NCBI GenBank assembly: GCA_040753135.1
Contig: JBFMGR010000005.1
Coordinates: 1-53,732, forward strand
Direction: 5' to 3'
DNA: 53,732 nt
DNA from: Patescibacteria group bacterium
GTDB taxonomy: Bacteria > Patescibacteriota > Minisyncoccia > UBA6257 > Brennerbacteraceae
Part shown: positions 38,927 through 48,682 of the stretch, piece by piece
Layout of the letters: each line of letters opens with the position of its first letter
Position numbering within the stretch: position 1 is the first letter of the stretch
Made by a program: the position numbers and the translations under genes
The notes under the pieces: generated by a model
What the model saw: the letters and a program-made list of their open reading frames with translations, nothing else
The model's database searches: none
What the model was told of the DNA's origin: nothing

Positions 38927-39952
38927 TTATTCGGTCAGCTCGAGATCAATCTTTTTTTCTTTTTTGTTTATCTGGCTGATTTTAAATTGATAAGTTTTTT
39001 CCGGCTTAAGCTCTTTTTCTGTTTCGCAGATTCCGTAGATATATTCATCTAAAGAAACCAAAACACCTTGCTGGATTGACTTAACCACCCTGCCCGGATA
39101 AGTTTCTCCTTTTAAATATTTTTTTTCAATTGATTCCCAGGGGTCCGGCTTAAGGGATTTTAGAGAAAGAAAAACCCGGTCATCGGCAATATTGATAATC
39201 TCGGCTTTGGTTTTGTCGCCGATCTGAAAATATTCAGCCGGATCTTCAACTAATTTGTGGTCAATTTCAGAGATGTGAATCAAGCCCTCCAGGGTCGGTT
39301 CGCCGAACTTAATAAAAGCGCCGAACGGAGCCAAGCCGGTGATCTCGCCTTCAACAATATCATTGATTTTGTATCGTGAAATTAAGTTCTGGAGCCTCTC
39401 TTGCTCCGCTTCTTTTTCGGAAAAAATTAATTTTCCTTCTTCCGGGCTAAAATCCAAAACCCTGACTTTTAATTCTTTGCCAACAAAAGACTTAAGCTCT
39501 TCTAAAATTTTTGCTTTATCCCCGCCCTCAACTCTTGGATAATGTTCAATAGAAAGTTGTGATACCGGCAAAAATCCCTCAACCTCTTCATACTGCATTA
39601 ACAGCCCGCCTTGATTGGCTCCCGAAACCGGCAAAACCAGATCTTCTTTGCTGTTTTTGGCTGATTGGACTTTTTTCCAGCCGGCTTCTTTATCCGCTTG
39701 ATTAAGCGAGAGTTCCCAAAATCCGTTTTCATCAACTAAACCGATGATTTTAGCGGCAACCTTATCTCCGGGATTGAGATTTTTGATTTTGTCTTGCGAG
39801 GACAAGAATTCCCGGCCTAAGATTATGCCGGTGCCTAACTCGCCCAAATCAACAAAAGCCATTCGCCGCTCTTTTTTCAAGAGTTCTCCCTCAACGATAT
39901 CGTTGATACCCGGGACAACTTGTTTTTTAATTGTTTCTAAAACTTGTTGCAT
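38927..39952 (-). CDS. rpsA: S1-domain RNA-binding protein (ribosomal S1-like)
   Basis: A 341-residue protein with four S1-type repeats (about 16-90, 100-170, 190-265 and 275-340), including a well-preserved third repeat (IVEGEITGLAPFGAFIKF). It resembles bacterial ribosomal protein S1, which helps mRNA bind the small subunit, though shorter than the usual 400-560 residues. That is in keeping with many leaderless mRNAs here. ATG 39952 (MQQVLETIKKQVVPG) is chosen over a 53-codon upstream extension with no S1 similarity. Confidence 0.88.
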   Translation of the reverse strand: MQQVLETIKKQVVPGINDIVEGELLKKERRMAFVDLGELGTGIILGREFLSSQDKIKNLNPGDKVAAKIIGLVDENGFWELSLNQADKEAGWKKVQSAKNSKEDLVLPVSGANQGGLLMQYEEVEGFLPVSQLSIEHYPRVEGGDKAKILEELKSFVGKELKVRVLDFSPEEGKLIFSEKEAEQERLQNLISRYKINDIVEGEITGLAPFGAFIKFGEPTLEGLIHISEIDHKLVEDPAEYFQIGDKTKAEIINIADDRVFLSLKSLKPDPWESIEKKYLKGETYPGRVVKSIQQGVLVSLDEYIYGICETEKELKPEKTYQFKISQINKKEKKIDLELTE

Positions 39953-39995
39953 CTTGGTTAGAGTTATAATATAAAATAAAACAGTTAGAAAATCA

Positions 39996-41918
39996 ATGAT
40001 TAGTTCAGAACAAAAGATTCTTGAGTCTTTAAATCTCCAGCAAAGAGCCGCGGTTTTAAACCTGTCCGGCCCGATGATGATTATCGCCGGGCCCGGTTCG
40101 GGAAAAACCAAAACCCTGACTCATCGGATTGCTTATTTGATTAGTCGGGGCGTTAAGCCGGAAAAAATTCTTGGTTTGACTTTTACTAACAAGGCCGCTC
40201 TGGAAATGAAAAAAAGAGTTTTTAATCTTTTAGATTTGTCCCAAGACAAACAGGTCCGGCCGCCTTTTTTAGGGACCTTTCATAAATTAGGGGTTGAGAT
40301 ATTAAGAAAACAAGCCCGGCTTTTGGGTTTTAGTTCGGGATTTTCTATTTACGACCAAACTGACAGCTTGCTGATAATGAAACAGGTTTTAAAAAACCTC
40401 GGTTTTAATGATTCGCCGGCCAAGATCTTGGCTAGAGTTTCTTTTTTGAAAAATCGGGGCGATTTCTTAGACCCGGAAGAAACAGAAAACATTCCGGAAA
40501 AGATAAAGCTTTGTTTTGAAGAATATGAAAAACTCTTAAAGCAGAGAAACGCTTTTGATTTTGACAACTTGGTTTTGAAAGTGGTTGAGCTGTTTAAAAA
40601 CCAGCCTCAAATTTTAAGCAAATATCAAAGCAAATGGGACCAGATTCTGGTTGATGAATACCAAGACACGAATAAGCCCCAATATCTTTTAATTAAACTG
40701 CTTGCCCAGAAGCACCAGAATCTTTGTGTGATTGGCGACGATTGGCAATCGGTTTACTCGTTCCGAGCCGCTGATTTTCGCAATGTTCTGCGGTTTGAGA
40801 AAGATTGGCCCAAGGCAAAGGTCTTTTTTCTTGAACAAAACTATCGTTCAACCAAAACCATTGTTTCTGCCAGCCAAGAGCTAATCTCCAAGAATGTTTT
40901 TCGGACCGAAAAAAGGCTCTTTACTGAAAACCAAGACGGCGAGCTGATTTTTTTGGCTAAGTTTGCTGATGAGTTGGAAGAAGCCCTTTGGGTTAAGGAA
41001 AAAGTGCTGGAAAAATTAAACCAGGGTTGTTCGTTGGCCGAGATGGCGATTTTATTCCGGACCAATGTTCAGTCGCGCATCTTTGAAGAGGTGTTTTTGC
41101 AGCAAGGCCTGCCCTACCAGTTAATTGGTGCGTTTAAGTTTTACAAGAGAAAAGAAATTCAAGACTTAATTTCCTATTTGCAAGCAATCCTTAATCCCAA
41201 AGATTTTGTTGCTTTGGAACGGATTATTAATGTTCCCAAAAGAGGCATTGGCAAAGTCAGCTTGGCTAAGCTGCGCCAAGCCGGTTTTGACCCCAAAAGT
41301 TTAAACCACTCGGAAATAAATAATTTTTTCAGTCTTTTAAATCAGCTTCGCCAATCAGCTAAAAAACAGCCTCCATCTGCAGTTTTAAAAACATTGCTGA
41401 AAAAAATCGGCTATGAAAATTATATTTTGAACCTGGACAATTCAGAAGAGCGCTGGGAAAATGTTTTGGAGTTTATAAATGCGGCGAAAAACTTTGATTT
41501 GGAAACTCCGCCAAAAGGCCTGGAAATGTTTTTAGAAAACATTCGGCTTTTGCAAGAAGCTGACAGCTATGAAGCCGAAGCGGAAAAAATCACTTTAATG
41601 ACTCTGCATTCTGCTAAGGGCTTAGAGTTTTCTCTGGTTTTTATTGTTGGTTTGGAGCAAGGGTTGTTGCCGCATGAACGGTCTTTGTATAACCAGGAAG
41701 ATTTGGAAGAAGAGCGCCGGCTCTTTTATGTTGGCATGACCAGATCTAAAAAAGAACTTTATTTAAGCTGGGCAAAAATCAGATTTGTCCGGGGCGATTA
41801 TCAAAACAACCAACCCTCCCAATTCTTGGAAGATCTGCCGGGAGATCAGATTAATTATGTTGACCAAACCGGATTAGAGGCAAACAATGGTTTTGATGAA
41901 TTGATTTATCTGGACTGA
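39996..41918 (+). CDS. pcrA: UvrD/PcrA-type DNA helicase
   Basis: ATP-dependent 3'-5' DNA helicase of superfamily 1A for repair and replication restart. The 640-residue protein begins with the Q-motif region LNLQQRAAVLNLSGPMMIIAGPGSGKTKTL (Walker A), and has DEYQDTN, the QNYRS motif, GDDWQSVYSFR, and the C-terminal TLHSAKGLEFSLVFIVGLEQGLLPH and EERRLFYVGMTRSK motifs. It is shorter than the usual 720 residues, lacking part of the C-terminal extension. It is separated from rsmA by 2 bases. Confidence 0.93.
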   Translation: MISSEQKILESLNLQQRAAVLNLSGPMMIIAGPGSGKTKTLTHRIAYLISRGVKPEKILGLTFTNKAALEMKKRVFNLLDLSQDKQVRPPFLGTFHKLGVEILRKQARLLGFSSGFSIYDQTDSLLIMKQVLKNLGFNDSPAKILARVSFLKNRGDFLDPEETENIPEKIKLCFEEYEKLLKQRNAFDFDNLVLKVVELFKNQPQILSKYQSKWDQILVDEYQDTNKPQYLLIKLLAQKHQNLCVIGDDWQSVYSFRAADFRNVLRFEKDWPKAKVFFLEQNYRSTKTIVSASQELISKNVFRTEKRLFTENQDGELIFLAKFADELEEALWVKEKVLEKLNQGCSLAEMAILFRTNVQSRIFEEVFLQQGLPYQLIGAFKFYKRKEIQDLISYLQAILNPKDFVALERIINVPKRGIGKVSLAKLRQAGFDPKSLNHSEINNFFSLLNQLRQSAKKQPPSAVLKTLLKKIGYENYILNLDNSEERWENVLEFINAAKNFDLETPPKGLEMFLENIRLLQEADSYEAEAEKITLMTLHSAKGLEFSLVFIVGLEQGLLPHERSLYNQEDLEEERRLFYVGMTRSKKELYLSWAKIRFVRGDYQNNQPSQFLEDLPGDQINYVDQTGLEANNGFDELIYLD

Positions 41919-41920
41919 CA

Positions 41921-42697
41921 ATGAAAACAAGAAAATCTTTAGGCCAGCATTTTTTAAAAAACAAGCGGATCTTGAGAAAAATTGTTTTTGCAGGAGATTT
42001 CCGCTCCGGCGAGACGGTGATAGAGATCGGCTCTGGTTCGGGCAGCTTGACTCAAGAGCTTTTGAAAGCCCGAGTCAAAATAATCGCGGTTGAAAAAGAC
42101 GCCAACCTTTGTTATCTGCTTGAACAAAAATTTGCTGACCAAGAAAACTTTCAGCTTATTTGCGGCGATGTTTTAAAGTTTGAGCCGGAAAAATATGTTA
42201 AAGCCAATCAATACAAAATCATCGGCAATATCCCTTATTATTTAACTGGGAAAATTTTAGAGCTGGTTTTGGAAAAATGGCCCAGGCCGGAAAAAATTGT
42301 TTTGACCGTTCAGAAACAGGTTGGGGAAAAATTAACTGCCCGGCCGTCCAAGCTGTCTGTTTTAGGAACAATTAACCAGTTATTGGCAGAGATAAAAATT
42401 TTATTTTCTATTTCTAGAGCCGAATTTTTTCCAAAACCCAAAGTTGATTCTTGCTTAATTGAGATAACTCCTTATCAAAAAAATCTTTTCCGCCAGCATC
42501 CGGAATTAAAGCAGTTTATTAAACTGGGTTTTTCCCAGCCAAGAAAATATTTAATTTCGGTTCTGGCAAACAAGTTGGGAAAAGACAAAGATTTAATCGG
42601 GCAAAAATTTCTTCAGCTGGGTTTAGAGCCAACGAGGCGGGCAGGAGAGTTAACGCCAGAAACCTGGCTTGAGCTTTTTAAGTCCTTGATTGATTAA
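41921..42697 (+). CDS. rsmA: 16S rRNA dimethyladenosine methyltransferase
   Basis: Dimethylates two adenines near the 3' end of 16S rRNA during ribosome assembly. The 258-residue protein begins with KSLGQHFLKN, has motif I VIEIGSGSGSLTQELL, the acidic VAVEKDANLC-like strand, the NIPYYLTG catalytic motif and the C-terminal small domain. Length is normal. It starts 2 bases after the helicase stop, so both are in one operon. Confidence 0.95.
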   Translation: MKTRKSLGQHFLKNKRILRKIVFAGDFRSGETVIEIGSGSGSLTQELLKARVKIIAVEKDANLCYLLEQKFADQENFQLICGDVLKFEPEKYVKANQYKIIGNIPYYLTGKILELVLEKWPRPEKIVLTVQKQVGEKLTARPSKLSVLGTINQLLAEIKILFSISRAEFFPKPKVDSCLIEITPYQKNLFRQHPELKQFIKLGFSQPRKYLISVLANKLGKDKDLIGQKFLQLGLEPTRRAGELTPETWLELFKSLID

Positions 42698-42758
42698 AAG
42701 GATTTAAAAAGCTGCTTGTTTTTGTTAAAATTATTATTGTTGAAAATTAATTTCAGGG

Positions 42759-42764
42759 TATAAT
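42759..42764 (+). promoter_or_regulatory. -10 box of leaderless promoter, start of the membrane-protein block
   Basis: TATAAT at 42759-42764, preceded by TTGTTG 16 bases upstream, is followed by TATTTTA and ATG 42772. This begins the long rightward unit to 53513. Confidence 0.6.
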
Positions 42765-42771
42765 TATTTTA

Positions 42772-43578
42772 ATGAAATCGGTTTTACTTAAGGTCTTGAA
42801 AGCAAGCGCTTTGATTTTAGCAGCGGCTTTATTTTTATCTTTGCTTTCTTTTTCTTCCGGCTGGAGCTTAAGCTTTGATTTAGAAAACAAAACTGGCACA
42901 GGCAAATATCAGCAAGACGGCTTGTTTACCGAGCCAGTGATTGAGCTGGACGCGGAAAAAATCTTTGGTGAAAATATGACTTTGATGCTGTCTAAAACCG
43001 TACTTAATTATTTAATGGTAAAAAATCCAGAGGGGCCGGAGACGGTTTCTACCTCTACCCTAACTGATTTAGATCGTTTGAAAATAAGAACCGCCGGCAA
43101 TCTTTTAATTACTGCCCGGGCAAATCAGGAATTAAAAATCTATCAAGAAACCGATTTAAGCTTAGTGCCAGATTCACAGCAGGCAACTGATAATTATCTC
43201 TTATCTTTAAAAAAGATATTTGAAGAACATCTGATGCAGTTTGACGGAGAAGACCTGGCAACTCTTTCCTATCAGGCCGAAACTCAGAATGATACTGAAG
43301 CAAGAAAGAAATTAATCGAGTTTATTAACCAAACCCAGCTGGCCCTAGATGGCTTTGTCCAGGTGCCAGTGCCCCAATCTTGGAAAATTTATCACCTTGG
43401 CTTGTTGAATCTTTATTCAGAGATGCAGTACACCGCTTTGGGATTTTTGCTGGTTGATGATGATCCTTATCGAGCAAAGTTAGTTTATGGCAATTACGAT
43501 GATTTGGCTTACCGGTTTTATGCTTTTAAAAATGATTTTGAAGTCAAACAAGCAGAGTATTTTAAGATAAGGCAATAA
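42772..43578 (+). CDS. Membrane-anchored extracellular protein of unknown function
   Basis: A 268-residue protein with one N-terminal membrane helix (about 9-28) and no lipobox Cys. The remaining 240 residues, presumably outside the cell, are mixed alpha/beta with no recognised family. It is leaderless and lies 4 bases before the next gene. It heads an apparent CPR-type pilus or T4SS-like block whose members are linked by short gaps or overlaps. Confidence 0.75.
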   Translation: MKSVLLKVLKASALILAAALFLSLLSFSSGWSLSFDLENKTGTGKYQQDGLFTEPVIELDAEKIFGENMTLMLSKTVLNYLMVKNPEGPETVSTSTLTDLDRLKIRTAGNLLITARANQELKIYQETDLSLVPDSQQATDNYLLSLKKIFEEHLMQFDGEDLATLSYQAETQNDTEARKKLIEFINQTQLALDGFVQVPVPQSWKIYHLGLLNLYSEMQYTALGFLLVDDDPYRAKLVYGNYDDLAYRFYAFKNDFEVKQAEYFKIRQ

Positions 43579-43581
43579 ACC

Positions 43582-45546
43582 ATGAAGCTCAAATTAGACG
43601 AAAGATTTCTTAAAAAAGCGTTTTGGCTGATTTTGATTATTGTTTATATCTTTGTTTTAGCCAAACTTTTTGTTTCTTGGAAAAAAACCGCTCAAGCCCA
43701 GACAACCTGTAATTGTACGGTAAGTATCAAAGGCCCAATAGGAGTAAATATTGAAAAACCAACCATGGCTTCTGGCGGAGAAGACAACGCTGTTTCTGTT
43801 TATACCGCTAATCCTAGTAAACCAGAGTTTAGCGTTCGGGTTTGGTCCCCGGGCGGCGAGGGGTCAGATAAAAGTCCGGGTTTTGGCGTTTATGTTTATA
43901 ACGCCCATGACGACCCCTTGACTGTTAGATGTTATCCGCAGGATCCAATCTGCGCTTACTTTACTCGTTTATCTACGCAAGAAAAGGACAAACAGACGCA
44001 GATTGAAAATCTTGATGATGCGGTCAAGAAGGATTTAATGACTGAATTTACTACTGATTGTCCGACCTATGCCAAGATCGCTGGTGTTGGCGAGCCGGAA
44101 GAAGAAGGCGGCGACCCAGCCGTGGTTGATAATATTAAAGAATCAATTTGTCGGATTGCGGTTGACAACTGGGCTGATATTGTTGTTGGTGGAAGTAAGG
44201 CAGTTAAGATGAGCATAGCTGAAGCTTTTGAGGGACTTGATTTTATTGATGCAATTACCAGAAAATTTTTAATCAAAAATACAATTAATAGCGCTAACCG
44301 TTATCAAGAAGCGCCAGAGCAGTTTCGAGCTGGAGTGTTTTTTTATGACACGATCGGCGGCACCTGGGTTGAGCCAGGCACTGGATTTTTGGCTTTAAAC
44401 CGGCGCTTGACCCGGCCGATGTCAACTGCAAGGTTGGTTTTGTCAACCCAGCAATATTTAGGGGGCGAGTTTAACCGGGCTGAATCTGGCTTAATGGAAG
44501 AGCTTCGGTCTGGCGGCGGCTATTTTGGCAAATATCGCTGTGCCAGTGAAGTAACTAACAAGCAGACTGGAGAGAAATCCTGCGGCAAAATGGAGATCAA
44601 TGCTTTATCCGGAGACATTCAACACTTGCTTCAAACTTTAACCGAAGCATCTTTGGATGTTTTTGTTAACACGGTAGACTATAACCAGGATATAGCTAAT
44701 GAGCTTTTACCAAGCAGGGATCCCTATACCGGCTTAGTCCATGGCGGCTGGCCCGGGTACCGGGATTTGTTAAATAGTTTTAGCGGCGGCCCGGGATTTT
44801 TCCGCTACACTCCTTCTGGTGGATTTCAGCCCAAACCAGAAGAGCCAGTTTCTTTTTGTGAGATTTCTAATTACGATCCGGATATCGTGATGGGGCTGGA
44901 CGAGCAGAGAAAAGTTAATTTTAAAGTTTATGTTGGTTTAAGTAATGGCCTGGACGGTTTAGTTTCTGATTTGGAGCAGATAATTATAAGTTTGCCAAAC
45001 AGCAGTTTTGCCACTACTAGCCCGTCTTTGCTTCGGCCAACCGGAGCCACTTCTTCGGAAATATTCTTAACTGAAGTTGTTTCCAGTCCGAATCAGCGAG
45101 GCACAACCAAAATTAATATTTTAGCTGAACTGAAAGAATCTGCCGGCGGCAATAACTGTACTGCCAGCATTGATCTGGAAGTTTTAGGATTCGAGCGCTA
45201 TCTGTGTGACTCCCAAAGATGCAAGAGTCCGTTGATTAATAATGACCCGGACGAACCGGTTTATACCTGCGTTGGCACGCCAAACGATGATTTGAATAAC
45301 GACTGCACCCCCTTGGGCTCAAATGCCATAACTGAATGGTGCGTTGATATTGGCGACAAAGATGGCGATGGTTATAATGCTTATTGTTATGATTCTGCTC
45401 CGGCTGACCAGCAATTAGCCTGTCAAGCCAGAGGCTACATCTGCCAGGCAACCACCAGTGCTGTTTTTGCTCCAAGGAAAATCGGACTTTTTGAGTCAGC
45501 CAAGAAAATTTCTTACGAGTTTTTGAATTTGTTTAAGTTTGAATGA
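43582..45546 (+). CDS. Large Cys-rich surface protein, pilus/T4SS locus
   Basis: A 654-residue protein with an N-terminal membrane helix (about 13-30), then a long extracellular region with a Cys-x-Cys start (TCNCTVSIKG) and a Cys-rich C-terminal part (about 530-640, roughly a dozen Cys). The C terminus ends in an amphipathic helix. A GDKDGDGYNAYC stretch resembles a calcium-binding DxDxDG loop. No family is recognised. Its stop overlaps the next gene's start by 4 bases (ATGA), so the two are co-translated. Confidence 0.75.
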   Translation: MKLKLDERFLKKAFWLILIIVYIFVLAKLFVSWKKTAQAQTTCNCTVSIKGPIGVNIEKPTMASGGEDNAVSVYTANPSKPEFSVRVWSPGGEGSDKSPGFGVYVYNAHDDPLTVRCYPQDPICAYFTRLSTQEKDKQTQIENLDDAVKKDLMTEFTTDCPTYAKIAGVGEPEEEGGDPAVVDNIKESICRIAVDNWADIVVGGSKAVKMSIAEAFEGLDFIDAITRKFLIKNTINSANRYQEAPEQFRAGVFFYDTIGGTWVEPGTGFLALNRRLTRPMSTARLVLSTQQYLGGEFNRAESGLMEELRSGGGYFGKYRCASEVTNKQTGEKSCGKMEINALSGDIQHLLQTLTEASLDVFVNTVDYNQDIANELLPSRDPYTGLVHGGWPGYRDLLNSFSGGPGFFRYTPSGGFQPKPEEPVSFCEISNYDPDIVMGLDEQRKVNFKVYVGLSNGLDGLVSDLEQIIISLPNSSFATTSPSLLRPTGATSSEIFLTEVVSSPNQRGTTKINILAELKESAGGNNCTASIDLEVLGFERYLCDSQRCKSPLINNDPDEPVYTCVGTPNDDLNNDCTPLGSNAITEWCVDIGDKDGDGYNAYCYDSAPADQQLACQARGYICQATTSAVFAPRKIGLFESAKKISYEFLNLFKFE

Positions 45547-47750
45547 ACTATTTTCTTAAAAAAGCATTAGTTGGCGTTTTGGTCGGCCTTTTCGTTTTTC
45601 AGCCAATAATTTTTAATCGGGTTGTTTGGGCTAATGATGAACCTAACCCCACTTGGGGAATTTCAGAGCAGGAAAAAACTCCTTGGCAGGAAATTCAGGA
45701 AAAATGCGGCAATGGCGGTTGGAAAGGCCGGGCGGCGCTTTGTTTGGCTGGCTATGCCAGCGCCGCGGCCTTAATGGCATCCCAGGGAACAACGGATCTG
45801 GTTGAAAAAGCGGTTGAAACCTTTGAAAAAATTACCAACCTTAGTTTAGAAGGAATTTTCTCTCGTTTGCTTGAGATTATTGGCGATATTTTAGGTTTTA
45901 TTGTCACTCAAGAAATTGTGATTGTGGCTTTTCTTTTGAGTCCGGACACTTTTCAGTATGCCACTTCGCCGGCAGTCCAGGCCGGGTTTTATGTTTCTTT
46001 ACAGATTGCCAACGGCTTGCTGGCAATTGGTTTGGTAGTTCTGGCCAATCGGTTTATTTTGGGAATTGAAAGCTATGGCGATTTAAAAAACTTAACCAAG
46101 TATGTTGCCACTGCTTTGCTGATTAATTTTTCTTTGGTTTTTGCCTCTTACGCAGTCGGTATCGCTAATTTTTTGACCATCGGGTTTTTAAATTTTGCTA
46201 CCTTGCCGGAAACCGGCGCCGCTGGCGGCGCTGGAGTTGATTACGCCACCCGTTTGATTGCTACTATGGACCAGTTTTCCGAGGTTTTTTCTGGTTTAGC
46301 AGCAGATTATGGCGATGCCAGCCAAAGTTTAGCAGGTAACTTAAGCGTTTTACTAGTAGTAATTTTGTTAAGCGTGTTCTTGGTAATGATTTTGGCGGCA
46401 ATGATTGTTTCTTTGCTCGCCCGGGTTGTTGCTTTATGGGTTTTAATGATGACTGTGCCATTAGCAATTGCCAGTGACACGGTTTTTGGCGGTCTGAATA
46501 TCCCGGGTATCAGCGGCAAACTGGGCGGACTTTTTAATAAGTGGACGAATGATTTTGTTAAGTGGATCGCTTTTGGCCCAATTATGGCTGGAGTAATTTG
46601 GTTTACTTTTTTGATTCTTGGCAATATGAATGATTTTTACGCCGCCCAACCAGAAGCTGAAGTTGGCGTGGTAATGAATATGTTGGGCAGGACTTTGGGG
46701 GTGATTGCCGCCCTGATTATTCTTTATAAAGGATATAAGTTTGCTCACGAGAGCTCTGCTTGGGCACCGGGCTTTGTTGATAAGGCGGTTGCTGGTGCTG
46801 GGAAGTGGGCCGGCCAGACCGGTTTGAAATATCCAGGCAAAGTTATTGGCCAAGGGGCGACCCGGTTTGGTAAATGGGCAGCTGATTCTAAAGCTGGCCG
46901 AAGCATTCAGAGGGCTTTTGCTAATGTACCGGGTTTGTCTGCAGTCAGTCACGGGTTGAGCAATCTTTCTGCTAAAGGCGATGAGCTGGTCAAACAAAAA
47001 GCCCAAAAACAGATTAGTTTATATCAAAGAATGCACGACAGAGCCAGAACTGAATCTGAAAAAGAAGCGATTATTAATAAAGCCAAAGACGCTATGCTGA
47101 CTTCGGGGATGAAAGGTCTAAGGCCAGACGAGTTTGGAGCAATGTTTAGCTTTTTGGCAAAAAATGATAAAAAGGCATTGGCCCAGGTGATTGAACAGAA
47201 AGTAAGCAGCAGCAAAGATCCTGAAAAAGCAATCGGCGATTTGATTGCTATGGGTAAATCATACGGAGCGGAAATCAGCGCTGACGATGTTTATAAAATC
47301 AACCCAATGCTTTTGAAAGAAGAAAAAGAGATTGCCAAGTTTGTCAGCGGTATGTCATCAGAGGAGATTTCCAAGCTAAAAACCGAAACCCTTAAAGAAG
47401 CTTTGTCAATGGTTTCCAAACAGGGAATGGCTTTAAGCGCCGGCAAAATGAAAGATTTGATGCGGCGAACAGCTGACGATACAGAAAAATCCGCGGCGAT
47501 GTTGGATTATGTTTCTCAAGCTGCGGCTGACAGCCAAGCAATGGCAGAGTATTTGGGCAAAGACGGCGAAACGCTTTGGGTTTTAGAACAACAGGTGCGT
47601 GAATTAACCAAGAGAGCTTCTCAAGAAAGAACTAAAGATAGAGAAAAAGCTAAAACATATATAGAACAAGCCAAGAAGGCGAGAGGGTTGCACGAACAGG
47701 TTAGAACTGCCGCCGCAGAGAAGAAAAAGAAAGCTAAAGAAACAAAATAA
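45543..47750 (+). CDS. VirB6/TrbL-like multi-pass membrane protein
   Basis: A 735-residue protein with a signal-like N terminus, about seven membrane helices between residues 110 and 420, and a 300-residue charged helical C-terminal tail. The helix cluster with the paired stretches LLARVVALWVLMMTVPLAIASDT and WIAFGPIMAGVIWFTFLIL is the pattern of VirB6/TrbL-family channel proteins of type IV secretion systems. It is the best hint that the surrounding genes form a secretion or pilus apparatus. Confidence 0.75.
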   Translation: MNYFLKKALVGVLVGLFVFQPIIFNRVVWANDEPNPTWGISEQEKTPWQEIQEKCGNGGWKGRAALCLAGYASAAALMASQGTTDLVEKAVETFEKITNLSLEGIFSRLLEIIGDILGFIVTQEIVIVAFLLSPDTFQYATSPAVQAGFYVSLQIANGLLAIGLVVLANRFILGIESYGDLKNLTKYVATALLINFSLVFASYAVGIANFLTIGFLNFATLPETGAAGGAGVDYATRLIATMDQFSEVFSGLAADYGDASQSLAGNLSVLLVVILLSVFLVMILAAMIVSLLARVVALWVLMMTVPLAIASDTVFGGLNIPGISGKLGGLFNKWTNDFVKWIAFGPIMAGVIWFTFLILGNMNDFYAAQPEAEVGVVMNMLGRTLGVIAALIILYKGYKFAHESSAWAPGFVDKAVAGAGKWAGQTGLKYPGKVIGQGATRFGKWAADSKAGRSIQRAFANVPGLSAVSHGLSNLSAKGDELVKQKAQKQISLYQRMHDRARTESEKEAIINKAKDAMLTSGMKGLRPDEFGAMFSFLAKNDKKALAQVIEQKVSSSKDPEKAIGDLIAMGKSYGAEISADDVYKINPMLLKEEKEIAKFVSGMSSEEISKLKTETLKEALSMVSKQGMALSAGKMKDLMRRTADDTEKSAAMLDYVSQAAADSQAMAEYLGKDGETLWVLEQQVRELTKRASQERTKDREKAKTYIEQAKKARGLHEQVRTAAAEKKKKAKETK

Positions 47751-47768
47751 AAAATAAAACTTGAAATT

Positions 47769-48653
47769 ATGCCTATTTCAGATTTTTTAGAAAAATTTTC
47801 CAGCCAAGAGGTGATTAAGAAAATCGCTGAACTTGATCCAGCTCTGAAAGACATTCTTGACGGCGAGATTGGCGGCAGCTTGATGGAAACAATTTTAGCC
47901 CGGTATGATTTTGATTTTGAATATTTTTCAGAGTTAATGATGCTTTTGGCGCTATACCTGACTAGATTGATTTCTAATCAAGAGTTTGCTGACGAGTTAG
48001 CCCAGTTAGTGCCGGAAAAATATTTTTTCCAGTTTTTGCAAGAACTGGAAGATAAACTTTGGTCGCCTTATGATGTTTATTTGAATCAAGCCGGAATTGT
48101 TTATAAGCAATTGGTTAAATTAACGCCCCGGCCGGTAGAAACTCAACAAACAACAGATGATTTACAACCAACAACAGGGCCAGAAACCGCTTCAGCTCAA
48201 CAAAGCGCCGGCCAGGCTTTAAAATCAGAGCCAGTTTTAGCCGAGACAGAATTGCAAGCTAAACAGGGAACAGAAGCATTGCCAAAAACTGAAGAAATTA
48301 TTATCACTGCGCCTCAAGCTGGACAAGCTGAAAAAATTGAACCTTCGGCTGAATCGCCCAAACCAAAGGTCTTTCAGGAAAGCGCCAGAATCAGCTTTGA
48401 AGCGCTAAAAAACTTTGTTCCCAGGCAAACAGCCGAGCCGCCAGCCGAGCCGGTTAAAACTGAGCCGGAAATAAAATCAGTTAAGTTTGAAGCGTCCAAG
48501 CCTGCTCAAGATTTATCCCGGGAAATTCAGGCGAAAACCGAAGAAAAGCCGGTAGAGATTCCCAAGCCGCCAACAGTGCCAAAAACCGAAGTTCAGGGTA
48601 AAGAGGTGATTGACCTGTCTGATTTTGGCGTCTCTGAACCGGGCAAAAAATAA
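47769..48653 (+). CDS. Soluble protein with disordered Pro/Glu-rich tail
   Basis: A 294-residue protein with a helical N-terminal domain (about 1-120) and a long low-complexity Pro/Glu/Thr/Lys tail, ending in VIDLSDFGVSEPGKK. No family is recognised. The last 16 codons (48606-48653) are repeated at 49578-49625 on the far side of a toxin-antitoxin pair, so the original gene end is probably the downstream copy and the module was inserted near its 3' end. Confidence 0.75.
   Translation: MPISDFLEKFSSQEVIKKIAELDPALKDILDGEIGGSLMETILARYDFDFEYFSELMMLLALYLTRLISNQEFADELAQLVPEKYFFQFLQELEDKLWSPYDVYLNQAGIVYKQLVKLTPRPVETQQTTDDLQPTTGPETASAQQSAGQALKSEPVLAETELQAKQGTEALPKTEEIIITAPQAGQAEKIEPSAESPKPKVFQESARISFEALKNFVPRQTAEPPAEPVKTEPEIKSVKFEASKPAQDLSREIQAKTEEKPVEIPKPPTVPKTEVQGKEVIDLSDFGVSEPGKK
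48606..48653 (+). repeat. Direct repeat flanking the toxin-antitoxin insertion, left copy
   Basis: The last 48 bases of the preceding gene. They match 49578-49625 with 8 mismatches and a 22-base identical core (GTCTGATTTTGGCGTCTCTG plus AA). Confidence 0.8.
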
Positions 48654-48682
48654 TTTAATATTTTTTGTGTTATCATTCTTTA

